A stretch of DNA of 64,000 nt from contig NZ_CP095187.1 in NCBI RefSeq assembly GCF_022965755.1, forward strand, positions 186,001-250,000. The letters run 5' to 3'. The stretch's first letter is position 1, and each line of letters opens with the position of its first letter. The translations under genes were made by a program, and so were the position numbers. The notes beneath the pieces were generated by a model. It did no database searches. It was not told the DNA's origin and saw nothing but the letters and a program-made list of their open reading frames with translations. Shown one piece after another: positions 26,501-34,142 of the stretch. Source of the DNA: Pseudoxanthomonas sp. F37. Its GTDB lineage: Bacteria; Pseudomonadota; Gammaproteobacteria; Xanthomonadales; Xanthomonadaceae.

Positions 26501-27275
26501 CATGGGCTTCACCTTGTCCGACGGCGAGCTGACCAACACGGCCGGCGGCAACGTCGACCGCCGCGCGATCAGCGTGTCCGGTGGCCGCACTTCGCCCGAC
26601 ACGGACTGGCAGAGCAAGCTGGAGTGGCGCGAGGATCGCGGCGCCGAGCAGCGCGAGCAATGGGTCAGCACCCACCGCCTGACCCACAAGATCAACGAGA
26701 GCTGGCGCATCGCCGCGCGACTGAACTATTCGGATACCGACGACCAGCTCAACCCGCTGGCCGGCGCGAAGTTCATCGAGGGCAACGTGGGCTCTGCCTA
26801 CCGGCCCTGGGACAACCAGCGGTGGGGCGTATTCGGGCGCTATACCTACCTCTACGACCTGGCCACGCTGGGCCAGCTGGGCGGGGCCGAGTACGACCAG
26901 AAGTCGCAGATCCTCTCCTTCGAAGGCGTGTACAAGCTGGACCAGCGCTGGGAATTCGCAGGCAAGCTGGCCCGTCGCGAGGGCGAAGTGCGGATGGGCC
27001 GCGGGACCGGCGTGTGGCTGGACTCGGCCACCACCTTCGCCGCCGCACAGATGCGTTACGACCTGCGTACCCAATGGCATGCGCTGGCCGAATACCGCTG
27101 GCTCGATGTCGGGGACGGGGGTACCAAGCAGGGCGTCCTGGTGGGTGTGGACCGCGACCTGAACAAGAACTTCCGCATCGGCGTGGGCTACAACTTCACC
27201 GATTTCAGCGACGACCTGACCGACTTCGACTACGACCACAGGGGCTGGTTCCTCAACCTGGTGGGCACCTACTGA
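23547..27275 (+). CDS. Large outer-membrane beta-barrel protein partnered with the DUF11/OmpA protein
   Basis: 1242 residues from ATG 23547 (GAGGGGG upstream). Signal peptide ends LLAGTAPLAGA. The N-terminal 350 residues form beta-rich periplasmic domains (IWATEDPTLGQAELSVSAPS, GSRIRIQGRNIPATASLTLN). From about 370 onward the sequence alternates amphipathic strands and turns, such as GRYFFGVGLADVTIA, AEYRWLDVGDGG and the final GWFLNLVGTY, as in an outer-membrane barrel with an aromatic C-terminal residue. No TonB box or plug signature is obvious. It is 11 bp from the adhesin gene, so one operon. It may export, anchor or organise the repeat protein; this is inference, and no named family is certain. 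Confidence 0.7.
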   Translation: MKKRMKMKLLDYTLIGLLAGTAPLAGAQTAAPSRPPSQAQQDGLAGAAAAVDCDGERCTGEEGLLFRLRTRGYDRPVTQGTDSTSSSEALQPDRRVTVAMEQPGKATAMGKFSIDLPGGGVIWATEDPTLGQAELSVSAPSMVPFDGQRIARPVQFYVRGNYPAFIERMEITLYRSSDGDLIEPIASVPVQVAAVSSTSWEGALPDRYRFRKGDELVYVLRAYGKDGAFDETYPRTLQLVSLEDAERGIDQLRTDIERSQGASLSAEQAQTQSLVESVFSGNGLRQQNIPMYGSRIRIQGRNIPATASLTLNGEAYPVDQERKFVAEYLVPVGHHRFQIGLGGGQGAGGSTASHTLDVDVTGRYFFGVGLADVTIAQNKVSGSSAAFANDTRYQDDVISDGRLAFYGKAKLRGKYLVTAQADTTERDLERLFNGFTQADPQDVFRRLDPDLYYPVYGDDSTTYRDVDTMGRFYLRVDWDKNQALWGNYSTGIAGTEYAQYQRSLYGAALNWRSLATNRWGDPGTELRVFGSQAETAPGHNEFIGTGGSLYYLRHTDLLPGSDIVTLEIRDLTTGRVENRVVLQRGADYEVDELQGRILLTRPLAQVTRENIPTLTRDAPLDGFEQRLLVDYEWVPSGFDADDVSAGFRGKHWFGHHVGVGATYVQENRAGEDYTLAAGDLTLQAGKGTYLKAEYAQTESFGAPVFFSDNGGLSFIQQNDTSLSREGEAKSLEARANLKELGWTDQDWSMGAWWRNTSAGYSISRYDTGQAITEYGAEVQGQFTPNLGVYARYTRAESAAESLTQAQATLEWRLDDTRTLSAELRRVDTEGTSLDAAGTLGAVKYLQRFGSTLELYGLAQFTLDDDGGQYADNDALTLGGKYLYGDNSSVGADVTTGDRGQAATVNAEHRLTPEHSVYGAYTYSTDTTAYDSLFTRNAQNGWTLGQRWRLSNQVNLYNESQFLKEPSQSGLAHTFGMDFYPAQGWNMGFTLSDGELTNTAGGNVDRRAISVSGGRTSPDTDWQSKLEWREDRGAEQREQWVSTHRLTHKINESWRIAARLNYSDTDDQLNPLAGAKFIEGNVGSAYRPWDNQRWGVFGRYTYLYDLATLGQLGGAEYDQKSQILSFEGVYKLDQRWEFAGKLARREGEVRMGRGTGVWLDSATTFAAAQMRYDLRTQWHALAEYRWLDVGDGGTKQGVLVGVDRDLNKNFRIGVGYNFTDFSDDLTDFDYDHRGWFLNLVGTY

Positions 27276-27279
27276 CCCA

Positions 27280-27310
27280 CCGCGGGCCGGGGCCCAGGAC
27301 GGGCCCGCGG
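27280..27310. terminator. Hairpin between convergent barrel and kinase genes
   Basis: CCGCGGGCC (27280-27288) pairs with GGCCCGCGG (27302-27310) across a 13-nt loop in the 46-bp gap. There is no T-run; it may act in both directions. Confidence 0.5.
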
Positions 27311-27321
27311 CCGGCACCGGA

Positions 27322-30000
27322 TCATCGCCCAGCGGCGGCGGGCGTGCCCGCCGAAGCGTTGCGGGATGCCGGAAGGAAATTCCCGACCAGGGCATTCCGG
27401 ATACGCACCGTCGCCGAATGACGCGGGCCCAACTGGCGGCTGGCTTCCACCAGCGCATCCTGCAGCAAGCCCTCCGCACGCCTCCGGTCCGTCGCGGCAT
27501 CCGGCGCGCTGTCCGCCGCGCGCAAGAGCAGTGCCTGCGCCAGCAGGTACTTGGCCCTGGGCGAAGGCTGCTGGCGTTGCCGGGTGGTGTGCACCACTTC
27601 CTGCAGCATGCTGATGGCATGGGTCAACGATATCCGCCGAGCGGATCCGGATTGGGTGGAAGCGAGTTGGACCAGCGCCTGGGCCTGCTCCTCCTTGGCG
27701 GCGAGCGTGGTGGGATGGCGGGGGCCCAGGATGCGTTCCAGCAGCTGTATCGCGCCGTCGGACACGCTGACGCTTCTCGACACGTCATGCGGGCGCTCCA
27801 GGCGCGCTTCCAGCAGTAGCTGGTGCGCGTACTCCGGGTGTGCTTTCCCGTAGGCGGCGACGATGGCCGCATGCGTCTCACGCAGGGTGGCCGGTGGAAT
27901 ATGGGCGGCCTGTCCCTGTCTTTCCAGCACCTCCAGCCTCAGGCGCCGGCTGCGTGCGGTGTCCGGATGCTCCGGGCCCAGCCGCTGCCGGCGCGATGCG
28001 AGCAGCGCTTCCGCCACCTGCCCGGCCTGGCGGTGGTCCTCTTTCAGCAGCAGCAGCGTCAGCCGTGCTTCGTTGACGCTGTCGGCCAGCGATGGGGAGG
28101 CCTCGCGGGCCAATGCCGTTGCGGTATCCAGCTCGCGACCGGCGTCGGCAATGTTCATCAGTTGCAGATGCCACTGGGCACGCAGGATCGACAGTTCGAC
28201 CTGGGTATCGAGCGCCGCCTGCGACCTCAGGCCCGCCGCCACGGTCTGCGCGAAGCCCAGGGCGTCGAACGCGGCGTCGTGCTCCGACAATCCCCAGTGG
28301 GCACGCGCCAGCTCCGTCAGCAGATTGAGGGTGGTGATGTCCGCCGTGGGGCGGGCGGATGTCGACTGGCGAAGGCTTTGGGCGGCGACATCGCGCGCTT
28401 CGGCATGGCGCGCCTGAAGATTGAGCAGGGTCGCGAGGGTGGCCTGCGTCTCGGACTGGTGCGCAGGACTGTCCGTCAGCAGCCGGTTGGCCTGGGAGGC
28501 CAGCGCAAGCGCGTGCGAATAGTCGCCCAGCACGGCATAGCTGCGCGCCAGGGAGGTCAGCGCGCGGGCACGGATCACCGGGCTCGACGAGGGCGGCAGT
28601 GCACGCAGGTGCGCTTCCGTCTTCTCGAGCAACTGGCGCGAGGACGGGCGCGCTTCGGCCAGACCGGACAGCGTGGCCGCCCCCAGGGTCTGCTCGAACA
28701 TCGTGGACACCAGCAGCATGTCGCGGGCTTCCTGCTGGCCGCGCCAGTGGAGCCATGCGAATACGCCCGCCGCCGCCACGCCCATCAGCATCACCATGCC
28801 GACAAGCAGCGTGGGCAGTGCGTTTCTCTGGAAGAAGCGGCCGATGACATACGCACGGCCTGCGCCACGTGCCCGCACGGGCCTGCGCGCCAGCCAACGC
28901 TCCAGATCGTCGATCAGAGCGCCGACGCTGGCATAGCGCTCGCCTGGCTCCAGCGCGACGCACTTCAGTGCGATGGCATCCAGGTCTCCCCGGAGTTTCA
29001 TGCGCAACATGCAGGTATCGCGGCATTGGCGCAGATAGGCGACCTGCGGAAGGGCGGTTGCGGCCAGCCTCGAGGGCGCGTGCGCGGAACGTACGCCGAT
29101 GCCGGTCAGCTGGGCGTGCAGTGGCTGCGGCGGGCGGGGCCATGCATCCACCATCAACCGGTAAAGCACCACGCCCATCGCGTGCACGTCGGCCGCGACC
29201 GAAGCGGTGCCCCCTGTCAGCAGTTCGGGCGCGGTATAGCCGCTGGACACCGCAATGGGCGGGGATGCGCCGCTGTCGCGCCCGCCCATCAGCGTGGACA
29301 GTCCGAAGTCGACCAGATGCACCACGCCATCCGCCGATACCAGCAGGTTGCCGGGCTTGATGTCCTGATGCAGCACGCCGTGGGCATGGGCGTATTGAAG
29401 GGCGCGGCAGGCTTGGAGGAGCAGCCTGATGCGCGCGGCCAGATCCAGCCGCTGCTGCTCCGCCCACTCGTCGATCGAAACGCCCTGGACCAGGCGCATG
29501 GCGAACCAGGGCCGTCCGTCGGCCTCCACGCCACCGTCCAGCAGGGGCGCGATGTTGGGATGATCGAGCTTCGCCAGGTGACTGCGTTCCCGCATGAACG
29601 CATCGACCAGGATGGGAGACGACATCTCCGCGCGAATGCACTTCAGGGCGACCGTTTTCTCGTACTGGCCGTCAGCGCGACTGGCCTGGTAGACCGCGCC
29701 CATGCCGCCCTGTGCGAGCACGCGATCGATGCGCCAAGGTCCCAGCAGGGTGCCGATACGTTCGAAGCACGAAGGGTCCATCCCGCCCCCCTCGTGTCCG
29801 GCGTGTCCGGCGTACAGCGCATCGAGCGCGCCGCCCTCGAGCGGATACGAGGCCGCATCCGCCTGGAGCAGCCTGTGCAGGGCGTCATGAAGCGCAGGCT
29901 CCCGCGTCCGTAGCGCGGCCAGGGCGTCCGCACGTCGCCGTGGCGCCAGTTCGACGTATTCGTCGAACAGGCGGAGCGCACGGGCCTCAAGGTCGGACAT
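27322..30000 (-). CDS. Transmembrane serine/threonine protein kinase with TPR-like C-terminal half
   Basis: 892 residues. The cytoplasmic kinase domain (about 85-350) has a Gly-rich loop LAQGGMGAVYQA, the ATP-anchoring Lys in TVALKCIRAE, the catalytic loop HGVLHQDIKPGN, VDFGLST and TAPELLTGG. The catalytic Asp is present, but the preceding Arg is Gln (HQD, not HRD), so it is a non-RD kinase. One membrane helix lies near 395-415 (PTLLVGMVMLMGVAAAGVFAW). The remaining 450 residues are helical repeats of TPR type, probably periplasmic. It is convergent with the barrel gene and next to a secreted DUF11 protein. Such kinases often accompany extracytoplasmic sigma factors, but none is in the window. 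Confidence 0.88.
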   Translation of the reverse strand: MSDLEARALRLFDEYVELAPRRRADALAALRTREPALHDALHRLLQADAASYPLEGGALDALYAGHAGHEGGGMDPSCFERIGTLLGPWRIDRVLAQGGMGAVYQASRADGQYEKTVALKCIRAEMSSPILVDAFMRERSHLAKLDHPNIAPLLDGGVEADGRPWFAMRLVQGVSIDEWAEQQRLDLAARIRLLLQACRALQYAHAHGVLHQDIKPGNLLVSADGVVHLVDFGLSTLMGGRDSGASPPIAVSSGYTAPELLTGGTASVAADVHAMGVVLYRLMVDAWPRPPQPLHAQLTGIGVRSAHAPSRLAATALPQVAYLRQCRDTCMLRMKLRGDLDAIALKCVALEPGERYASVGALIDDLERWLARRPVRARGAGRAYVIGRFFQRNALPTLLVGMVMLMGVAAAGVFAWLHWRGQQEARDMLLVSTMFEQTLGAATLSGLAEARPSSRQLLEKTEAHLRALPPSSSPVIRARALTSLARSYAVLGDYSHALALASQANRLLTDSPAHQSETQATLATLLNLQARHAEARDVAAQSLRQSTSARPTADITTLNLLTELARAHWGLSEHDAAFDALGFAQTVAAGLRSQAALDTQVELSILRAQWHLQLMNIADAGRELDTATALAREASPSLADSVNEARLTLLLLKEDHRQAGQVAEALLASRRQRLGPEHPDTARSRRLRLEVLERQGQAAHIPPATLRETHAAIVAAYGKAHPEYAHQLLLEARLERPHDVSRSVSVSDGAIQLLERILGPRHPTTLAAKEEQAQALVQLASTQSGSARRISLTHAISMLQEVVHTTRQRQQPSPRAKYLLAQALLLRAADSAPDAATDRRRAEGLLQDALVEASRQLGPRHSATVRIRNALVGNFLPASRNASAGTPAAAGR

Positions 30001-30301
30001 TGAAGACGGTCATTCGGATACGCGCAGGATACAGGCTGGCGTGCGTGGGGTCGTGGACCGTCGGGTACAGTCTGGGCACGCGGTCTCCACAGGGATACCG
30101 CATCTGCCGGAGGCGTGGTCGAAGGAGCGGGGCTGGCGGTTTGCCCCCGGGCCCCGGCACGGCCATCCTGGATCCGTGCCGCAGCATCGTCCCGGCACTT
30201 CCCGGGAGCGGTTCGCTGGATGACGTGGCCGCAGGCGCAGGCCGCGTTCGCACTGCCGCCGCGATCCTACCCTTCGGCAGGGGGCACGTACGCCTGCGCC
30301 G
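30001..30301. other. Gene-free 301-bp gap upstream of the kinase
   Basis: Holds the kinase 5' region and the 3' flank of the lectin-like gene, both read leftward. I see no terminator, convincing promoter, RNA gene or small coding sequence. Confidence 0.5.
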
Positions 30302-32269
30302 TCAAGGCAGTCCGGTTGCGGTGACCGTGCAACGCAGCGCAACCACCACCTCCCCGCCGACCGGCAGTGCGGGAAGGGTGATGCCACCCCCCAGCAGAGC
30401 GCTCACGGCGACGGTGGGCGAAGGACAGCTTGCGCCGCCGGAGGCACTGCAGGTCGCGGTACTGCCGGGGGAATAGCAGTCGAGTCCGGCCCCGGGCGTG
30501 TCGCTGAGCAACACGTCGGATGCGGCGAGCGGTCCGCTGTTCGTCACCGTGAGGGAAAAGTCGACGATGCTGCCGCTTGCCGCCGGGATCGGCGAGGCCG
30601 TCTTCACCACGCGCAGGTCCGTCTTGCGGGTCTCGTTGGTGAAGGTGCACGAGATCGGCCCCGCCGTGGTGGTGGCTTGCGCATCCAGGGTCACCGATCT
30701 GGTCGCCAGGTCGACCGTCGCGGCGCCGCCGGTGCCCAGGCCCGTGCAGGCGATGGAGCCCAGTTCGAACGGAGCCGGCGGTACAGCCTCGGTGATGGTC
30801 GTCGCCACGCCCGCCGCCGTCAGGGTCTGCATCGCGCCGGCCACGGCCGTACCGGCGGTGCCGGTGGTGATGCTGTGCGACTGGATGCCGTTGGTGCCGG
30901 TGAAGCCGAACGTGCCGACGCCATCCACCGAAACCTTGTTCACGGTCAACGAGGGGCACCGCACCGTGAACGTCGCGCTGGCGCTGTTGTTGGACGGGTC
31001 GAGATCGGCGAACCCGTCCGTGGCGGCGAAGTCGGCGCTGGCCGTGTTGCCGACCGTGGCGCCGCAGGCGGAGGTGGTGGCCACGGTGCCGGTGATGGTG
31101 AAGGTCAGCACGCCACCCGGTGCCAGCGTGTACCCGCCGGCGAATGAAAGATGGCCGCTGCCGCTCGCCGCGGGACAGGTGGAGCCTGCCGTCGCGGTGC
31201 ACGTCCATGTCGTATCGGCGATCTGCGCGGGTATCGTGTCGACGATATCGGCCGCATTGGCCCCGTTGATGGTGGGAGCCTGATTGCCCGGGTCCACCGG
31301 ATTGATGTCGGCGTTGGTGACGGTCACCGTGTAGGTCATCGGCAGGCCACGCAGGTAGCCGGTGGCCGACGCAGCGGTCTTGGTCACCACGATGTCCGCC
31401 GGCGTGGACGTCACCACGCCCCGCACCTCGTGGATGTTGTTCAGCCCGCCGGTGGATCCGCCGAAGCCCATGCGGAGGTTGGCTGGCGCGGTGTAGGGGA
31501 AGTTCAGATCGGCGAGCACGTTGCTGATCGTGCCGCCGGCCTGGCCCAGGCCGACGGTGACGCGATAACCGCCAGATCCATTGGGTATCAGCAGCACGCG
31601 CGCCCTGTCCGCGGCCGGACGGACCGCGGTGGATGGCACATCGATGCCGCCAGGCGCCGCGGCGCCGCCCACGTAGACGTTGTTGGCGCTGAGGGGGCCG
31701 CGTACGACCACGCGATCGGCCGCCGAACCGGGGCTTCCGCTCAGGGACGAGCATCCGCCCATCACGCTGGGCAACTGGCCGGAGAAATTGCCGAACTCGT
31801 CCAGGCCTATGCCCAGATAACCGCCGGCTCCTTCGCAGTAGCCCAGACCGGCACCCTCCAGTGCGCCGGCCATCGTCTGGTTGGCGTCGTACAGATAGAA
31901 GCTGATGCCGTCCGCGCCCGTGCCGCTCCAGGCGACATAGTCGAATTCGACGATCACGCCCTGGCTGGAAGGAAACGATCCGCCGGTATAGCGTGCGCTG
32001 CCGACCTGGCTGGCGCGATCGGTCGTCAATCGCAGCCAGCCGTTGCCCACCGCGTCATTGGTGTTGTTGCCGTCGGAGATCGGTCCGCGGCCACCGGTCA
32101 GGATGCCACTGTCGTTGTTGCCGGTATTGTCGTTGCCCGAGAACGTCCACCCGGGTTCGCTGCTGTTGCGGAAGGTGGCGTTGACCTTGAACTGCGCGCT
32201 CGCCGGCAACGCGAATCCCGCGCCCAGCGCCGCCAGCAACGAAACAAGGATTATCTTTGAACTCTTCAT
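30302..32269 (-). CDS. Secreted lectin-like protein with DUF11-type repeats
   Basis: 655 residues from ATG 32269. Signal peptide MKSSKIILVSLLAALGAGFALPASA. Residues about 25-245 resemble an L-type lectin/concanavalin-like jelly roll (SQGVIVEFDYVAWSGTGADG, SFYLYDANQTM, GYLGIGLDEFGNFSG). DUF11-like domains follow: DIVVTKTAASATGYLRG near 265, a central part with SLTVNKVSVDGVGTFGF, and a last one starting TDLRVVKTASPIPAASGSIV. There is no OmpA domain, sortase motif or barrel, so the protein is probably released or attached non-covalently. It shares the DUF11 theme with the adhesin 7 kb away. Function unknown; carbohydrate binding is a reasonable guess. Confidence 0.7.
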   Translation of the reverse strand: MKSSKIILVSLLAALGAGFALPASAQFKVNATFRNSSEPGWTFSGNDNTGNNDSGILTGGRGPISDGNNTNDAVGNGWLRLTTDRASQVGSARYTGGSFPSSQGVIVEFDYVAWSGTGADGISFYLYDANQTMAGALEGAGLGYCEGAGGYLGIGLDEFGNFSGQLPSVMGGCSSLSGSPGSAADRVVVRGPLSANNVYVGGAAAPGGIDVPSTAVRPAADRARVLLIPNGSGGYRVTVGLGQAGGTISNVLADLNFPYTAPANLRMGFGGSTGGLNNIHEVRGVVTSTPADIVVTKTAASATGYLRGLPMTYTVTVTNADINPVDPGNQAPTINGANAADIVDTIPAQIADTTWTCTATAGSTCPAASGSGHLSFAGGYTLAPGGVLTFTITGTVATTSACGATVGNTASADFAATDGFADLDPSNNSASATFTVRCPSLTVNKVSVDGVGTFGFTGTNGIQSHSITTGTAGTAVAGAMQTLTAAGVATTITEAVPPAPFELGSIACTGLGTGGAATVDLATRSVTLDAQATTTAGPISCTFTNETRKTDLRVVKTASPIPAASGSIVDFSLTVTNSGPLAASDVLLSDTPGAGLDCYSPGSTATCSASGGASCPSPTVAVSALLGGGITLPALPVGGEVVVALRCTVTATGLP

Positions 32270-32623
32270 GGGTCTCTCGACAAGGGCCTGCCGGTGCTGA
32301 TGCGATGCGGGCGACATGAGGCACCTGCCGAGGACGTTCGGACCCCTATTCCCCCGGCGGCTCGCCCTCCATCCAGGATGGAGCCGCGACGGGCCGCGTC
32401 TGCCTTCCCGCCACCGCACCACGCTCCTGTGTCCAATTCGCATTGGCATGCGCAGGGAGGACATCGCTTCCCCATGCCCTGTTCCGACGCGGCGTGCTGA
32501 CCGTCGCGGGCCTTCATGGCAACGGCCGCAACGCAGGCCCGCGACTTCCGGCGGCCGGGCATCCCATGGGCGGTGTCATTCGCCCTTGACCGCCGTTGGC
32601 TCCTCCGGGGGCAAAGCGGCCCG
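32270..32623. other. Gene-free 354-bp gap
   Basis: Upstream region of the lectin-like gene and downstream flank of the LacI gene (both leftward). No confident promoter, terminator or RNA gene seen; short open frames here have no ribosome-binding site or protein-like composition. Confidence 0.5.
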
Positions 32624-33706
32624 CTAGTCGCGCCGGTCTTTCCTGGGCTTGGAGTTGTCGCGGGTCGCGACGGAGGCGCGCTGTACCAGCTGGTGGGGCA
32701 CGACGTGATGGACGACCACGCGCGCCGCGGCAGCGCTGCTGCGGATCTCGCGCAGCAGGATGTCGATGGCCGTATCCGCCATTGCGGCGATCGGCTGGTG
32801 GATGGTGGTCAGTTCCGGCCACACCATGGTCGCAGCCGAGGTATCGTCGAAGCCGACCACCGACAGGTCGCGTGGAACGTCCAGGCCACGGCGATGCGCC
32901 ACCGAGACCACCGCCGACGCCATGTCGTCGTTGCTGGCGAAGATGGCGGTGGGCGGGCGGCGCAGTGCGAGCAGCCGTTCGGCGGCCTCCAGTCCGGACC
33001 GGTAAGTGAAATAACCGGGTTGGACAAGCTTGTCGTCGTAGGCGATGCCGGCCGCGGACAGCGCGTCCCTGTAGCCCTGCCAGCGGTGTCCGCTGGCCGT
33101 CTGGTTGGAGTCGCCCTTGATGTAGCCGATGCGGGTATGGCCGTGCGCGATGAGGTGCGCCACCATGTCCAGGCTCGCCCGATGATCATCGATGCGGACG
33201 CAGGACGTCGTTTCGCCGAAGTGACCGGATGCGATCGACACGACCGGTACCCCGGCCTGCGCGAACTCGGTGACGATGGCGCGGGATTCGCAGAGCGGAG
33301 GCGGCAGGACCACGCCCGCCACGCTCTTGGCCATCTGCCGCGCAGCATTGCGCCGGCCCTCTGCGTCCAGGCCGTCCCAGGTGGCGATCACCAGCTGGGC
33401 GGCGGCGCGGGCGGAACCGCGGAGAGCACCGACCAGCAGTTCGCGCAGATAACTGGAACTGGGGTTGGTATAGATCAGCGCGATGCACGTGTGCTGGGCC
33501 GCCGCCAGTGCGCTGGCGGCCAGGTTCGGCCGATAGCCGAGTTCGCGCACGCTGCGCATGACGCGCTCGCGGTTGCCGTCGCGGACGCCGGCGTGGCCAT
33601 TGACCACGCGCGATACCGTCATGGGGGACACACCGGCATGGCGTGCGACCTCGTCGATGGTGATGGCGCGGCCTTTGCGGCGTTCGGCCTTGCGGACCTT
33701 CTTCAC
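32624..33706 (-). CDS. LacI-family regulator, probable xylan-utilisation repressor (XylR-like)
   Basis: 360 residues from a GTG start at 33706. The helix-turn-helix ITIDEVARHAGVSPMTVSRVVNG (about 15-38) is followed by the hinge LAASALAAAQ and a periplasmic-binding-protein-like sensor domain (VVLPPPLCES, PPTAIFASNDDMASAVVSVA, FDDTSAATMVWPELTTIHQP). It is divergent from the TonB-dependent receptor, and a perfect palindrome TGGTAGCGCTACCA lies between them, nearly identical to the box known for the Xanthomonas xylan regulon. Its own gap also holds CGTTTTCATCAAAACG. A second regulator at 48692-49756 is strikingly similar, so I cannot say which one reads which site. Confidence 0.88.
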   Translation of the reverse strand: MKKVRKAERRKGRAITIDEVARHAGVSPMTVSRVVNGHAGVRDGNRERVMRSVRELGYRPNLAASALAAAQHTCIALIYTNPSSSYLRELLVGALRGSARAAAQLVIATWDGLDAEGRRNAARQMAKSVAGVVLPPPLCESRAIVTEFAQAGVPVVSIASGHFGETTSCVRIDDHRASLDMVAHLIAHGHTRIGYIKGDSNQTASGHRWQGYRDALSAAGIAYDDKLVQPGYFTYRSGLEAAERLLALRRPPTAIFASNDDMASAVVSVAHRRGLDVPRDLSVVGFDDTSAATMVWPELTTIHQPIAAMADTAIDILLREIRSSAAAARVVVHHVVPHQLVQRASVATRDNSKPRKDRRD

Positions 33707-33779
33707 GTGCTGGGTTTCCGTGGACTGTTAAGACGGATGGGAGAAACCGGTGTTACTGGCGCATTGCGGCAGCTGGAAG

Positions 33780-33795
33780 CGTTTTCATCAAAACG
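33780..33795. promoter_or_regulatory. 16-bp inverted repeat upstream of the LacI gene
   Basis: CGTTTT CATC AAAACG, with perfect 6-bp arms, 74 bp upstream of the LacI start and distinct from the xylan box. It could be an operator for a second regulator. Confidence 0.35.
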
Positions 33796-33888
33796 GCGTA
33801 TTTCGTCGCCCGCCCGTGATGCCTGCGCTTTGCTGCGCTGCATGGTGACAAGCGCGAACACGCATGATTAGTCTCCGCAGCAACGCAA

Positions 33889-33902
33889 TGGTAGCGCTAC
33901 CA
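33889..33902. promoter_or_regulatory. Xylan-box operator in front of the TonB-dependent receptor
   Basis: TGGTAGCGCTACCA is a perfect 14-bp palindrome in the 432-bp gap 33707-34138. It differs at one position from TGGTAGCGCTAACA, the box described for the X. campestris xylan regulon. It lies 236 bp before the receptor start, so a long leader is expected. The rest of the gap shows no other convincing gene apart from the short upstream frame listed separately. Confidence 0.85.
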
Positions 33903-34091
33903 CTGATGTGCGGCCAATCCGGCAGTCCGCCGGCCGCCCGTTCCCATCGCGTCGTCGTCACGCTTGAAGCCAGGATGCGCAGCGGAACCGTCGGGGCCCG
34001 CCAACACCTGGTCTGGAAGACGGGCCCCGCCCGTGGTCGCCCCAGGGGGGGGCGGAACATCCATCACGATCGCAGCGAGAAGGGGAGATCC

Positions 34092-34142
34092 ATGAGTGCG
34101 TGCAGTTTCCGTAGAACTCCAGACCTGAGGGCAAGTTCATGA
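34092..34142 (+). CDS. Possible 16-codon leader peptide overlapping the receptor start
   Basis: ATG 34092 follows AGGGGAG with a 4-nt spacer. It opens a frame encoding MSACSFRRTPDLRASS whose TGA (34140-34142) overlaps the receptor ATG (34139-34141). This arrangement would allow translational coupling. It may be chance; no conservation data were available. Confidence 0.3.
   Translation: MSACSFRRTPDLRASS

Noticed and set aside
33864..34142. A 92-codon open frame upstream of the receptor
   Set aside because: No ribosome-binding site at its first ATG; it spans the operator and reads as non-coding leader. Only the last 16 codons have a ribosome-binding site and are listed separately.
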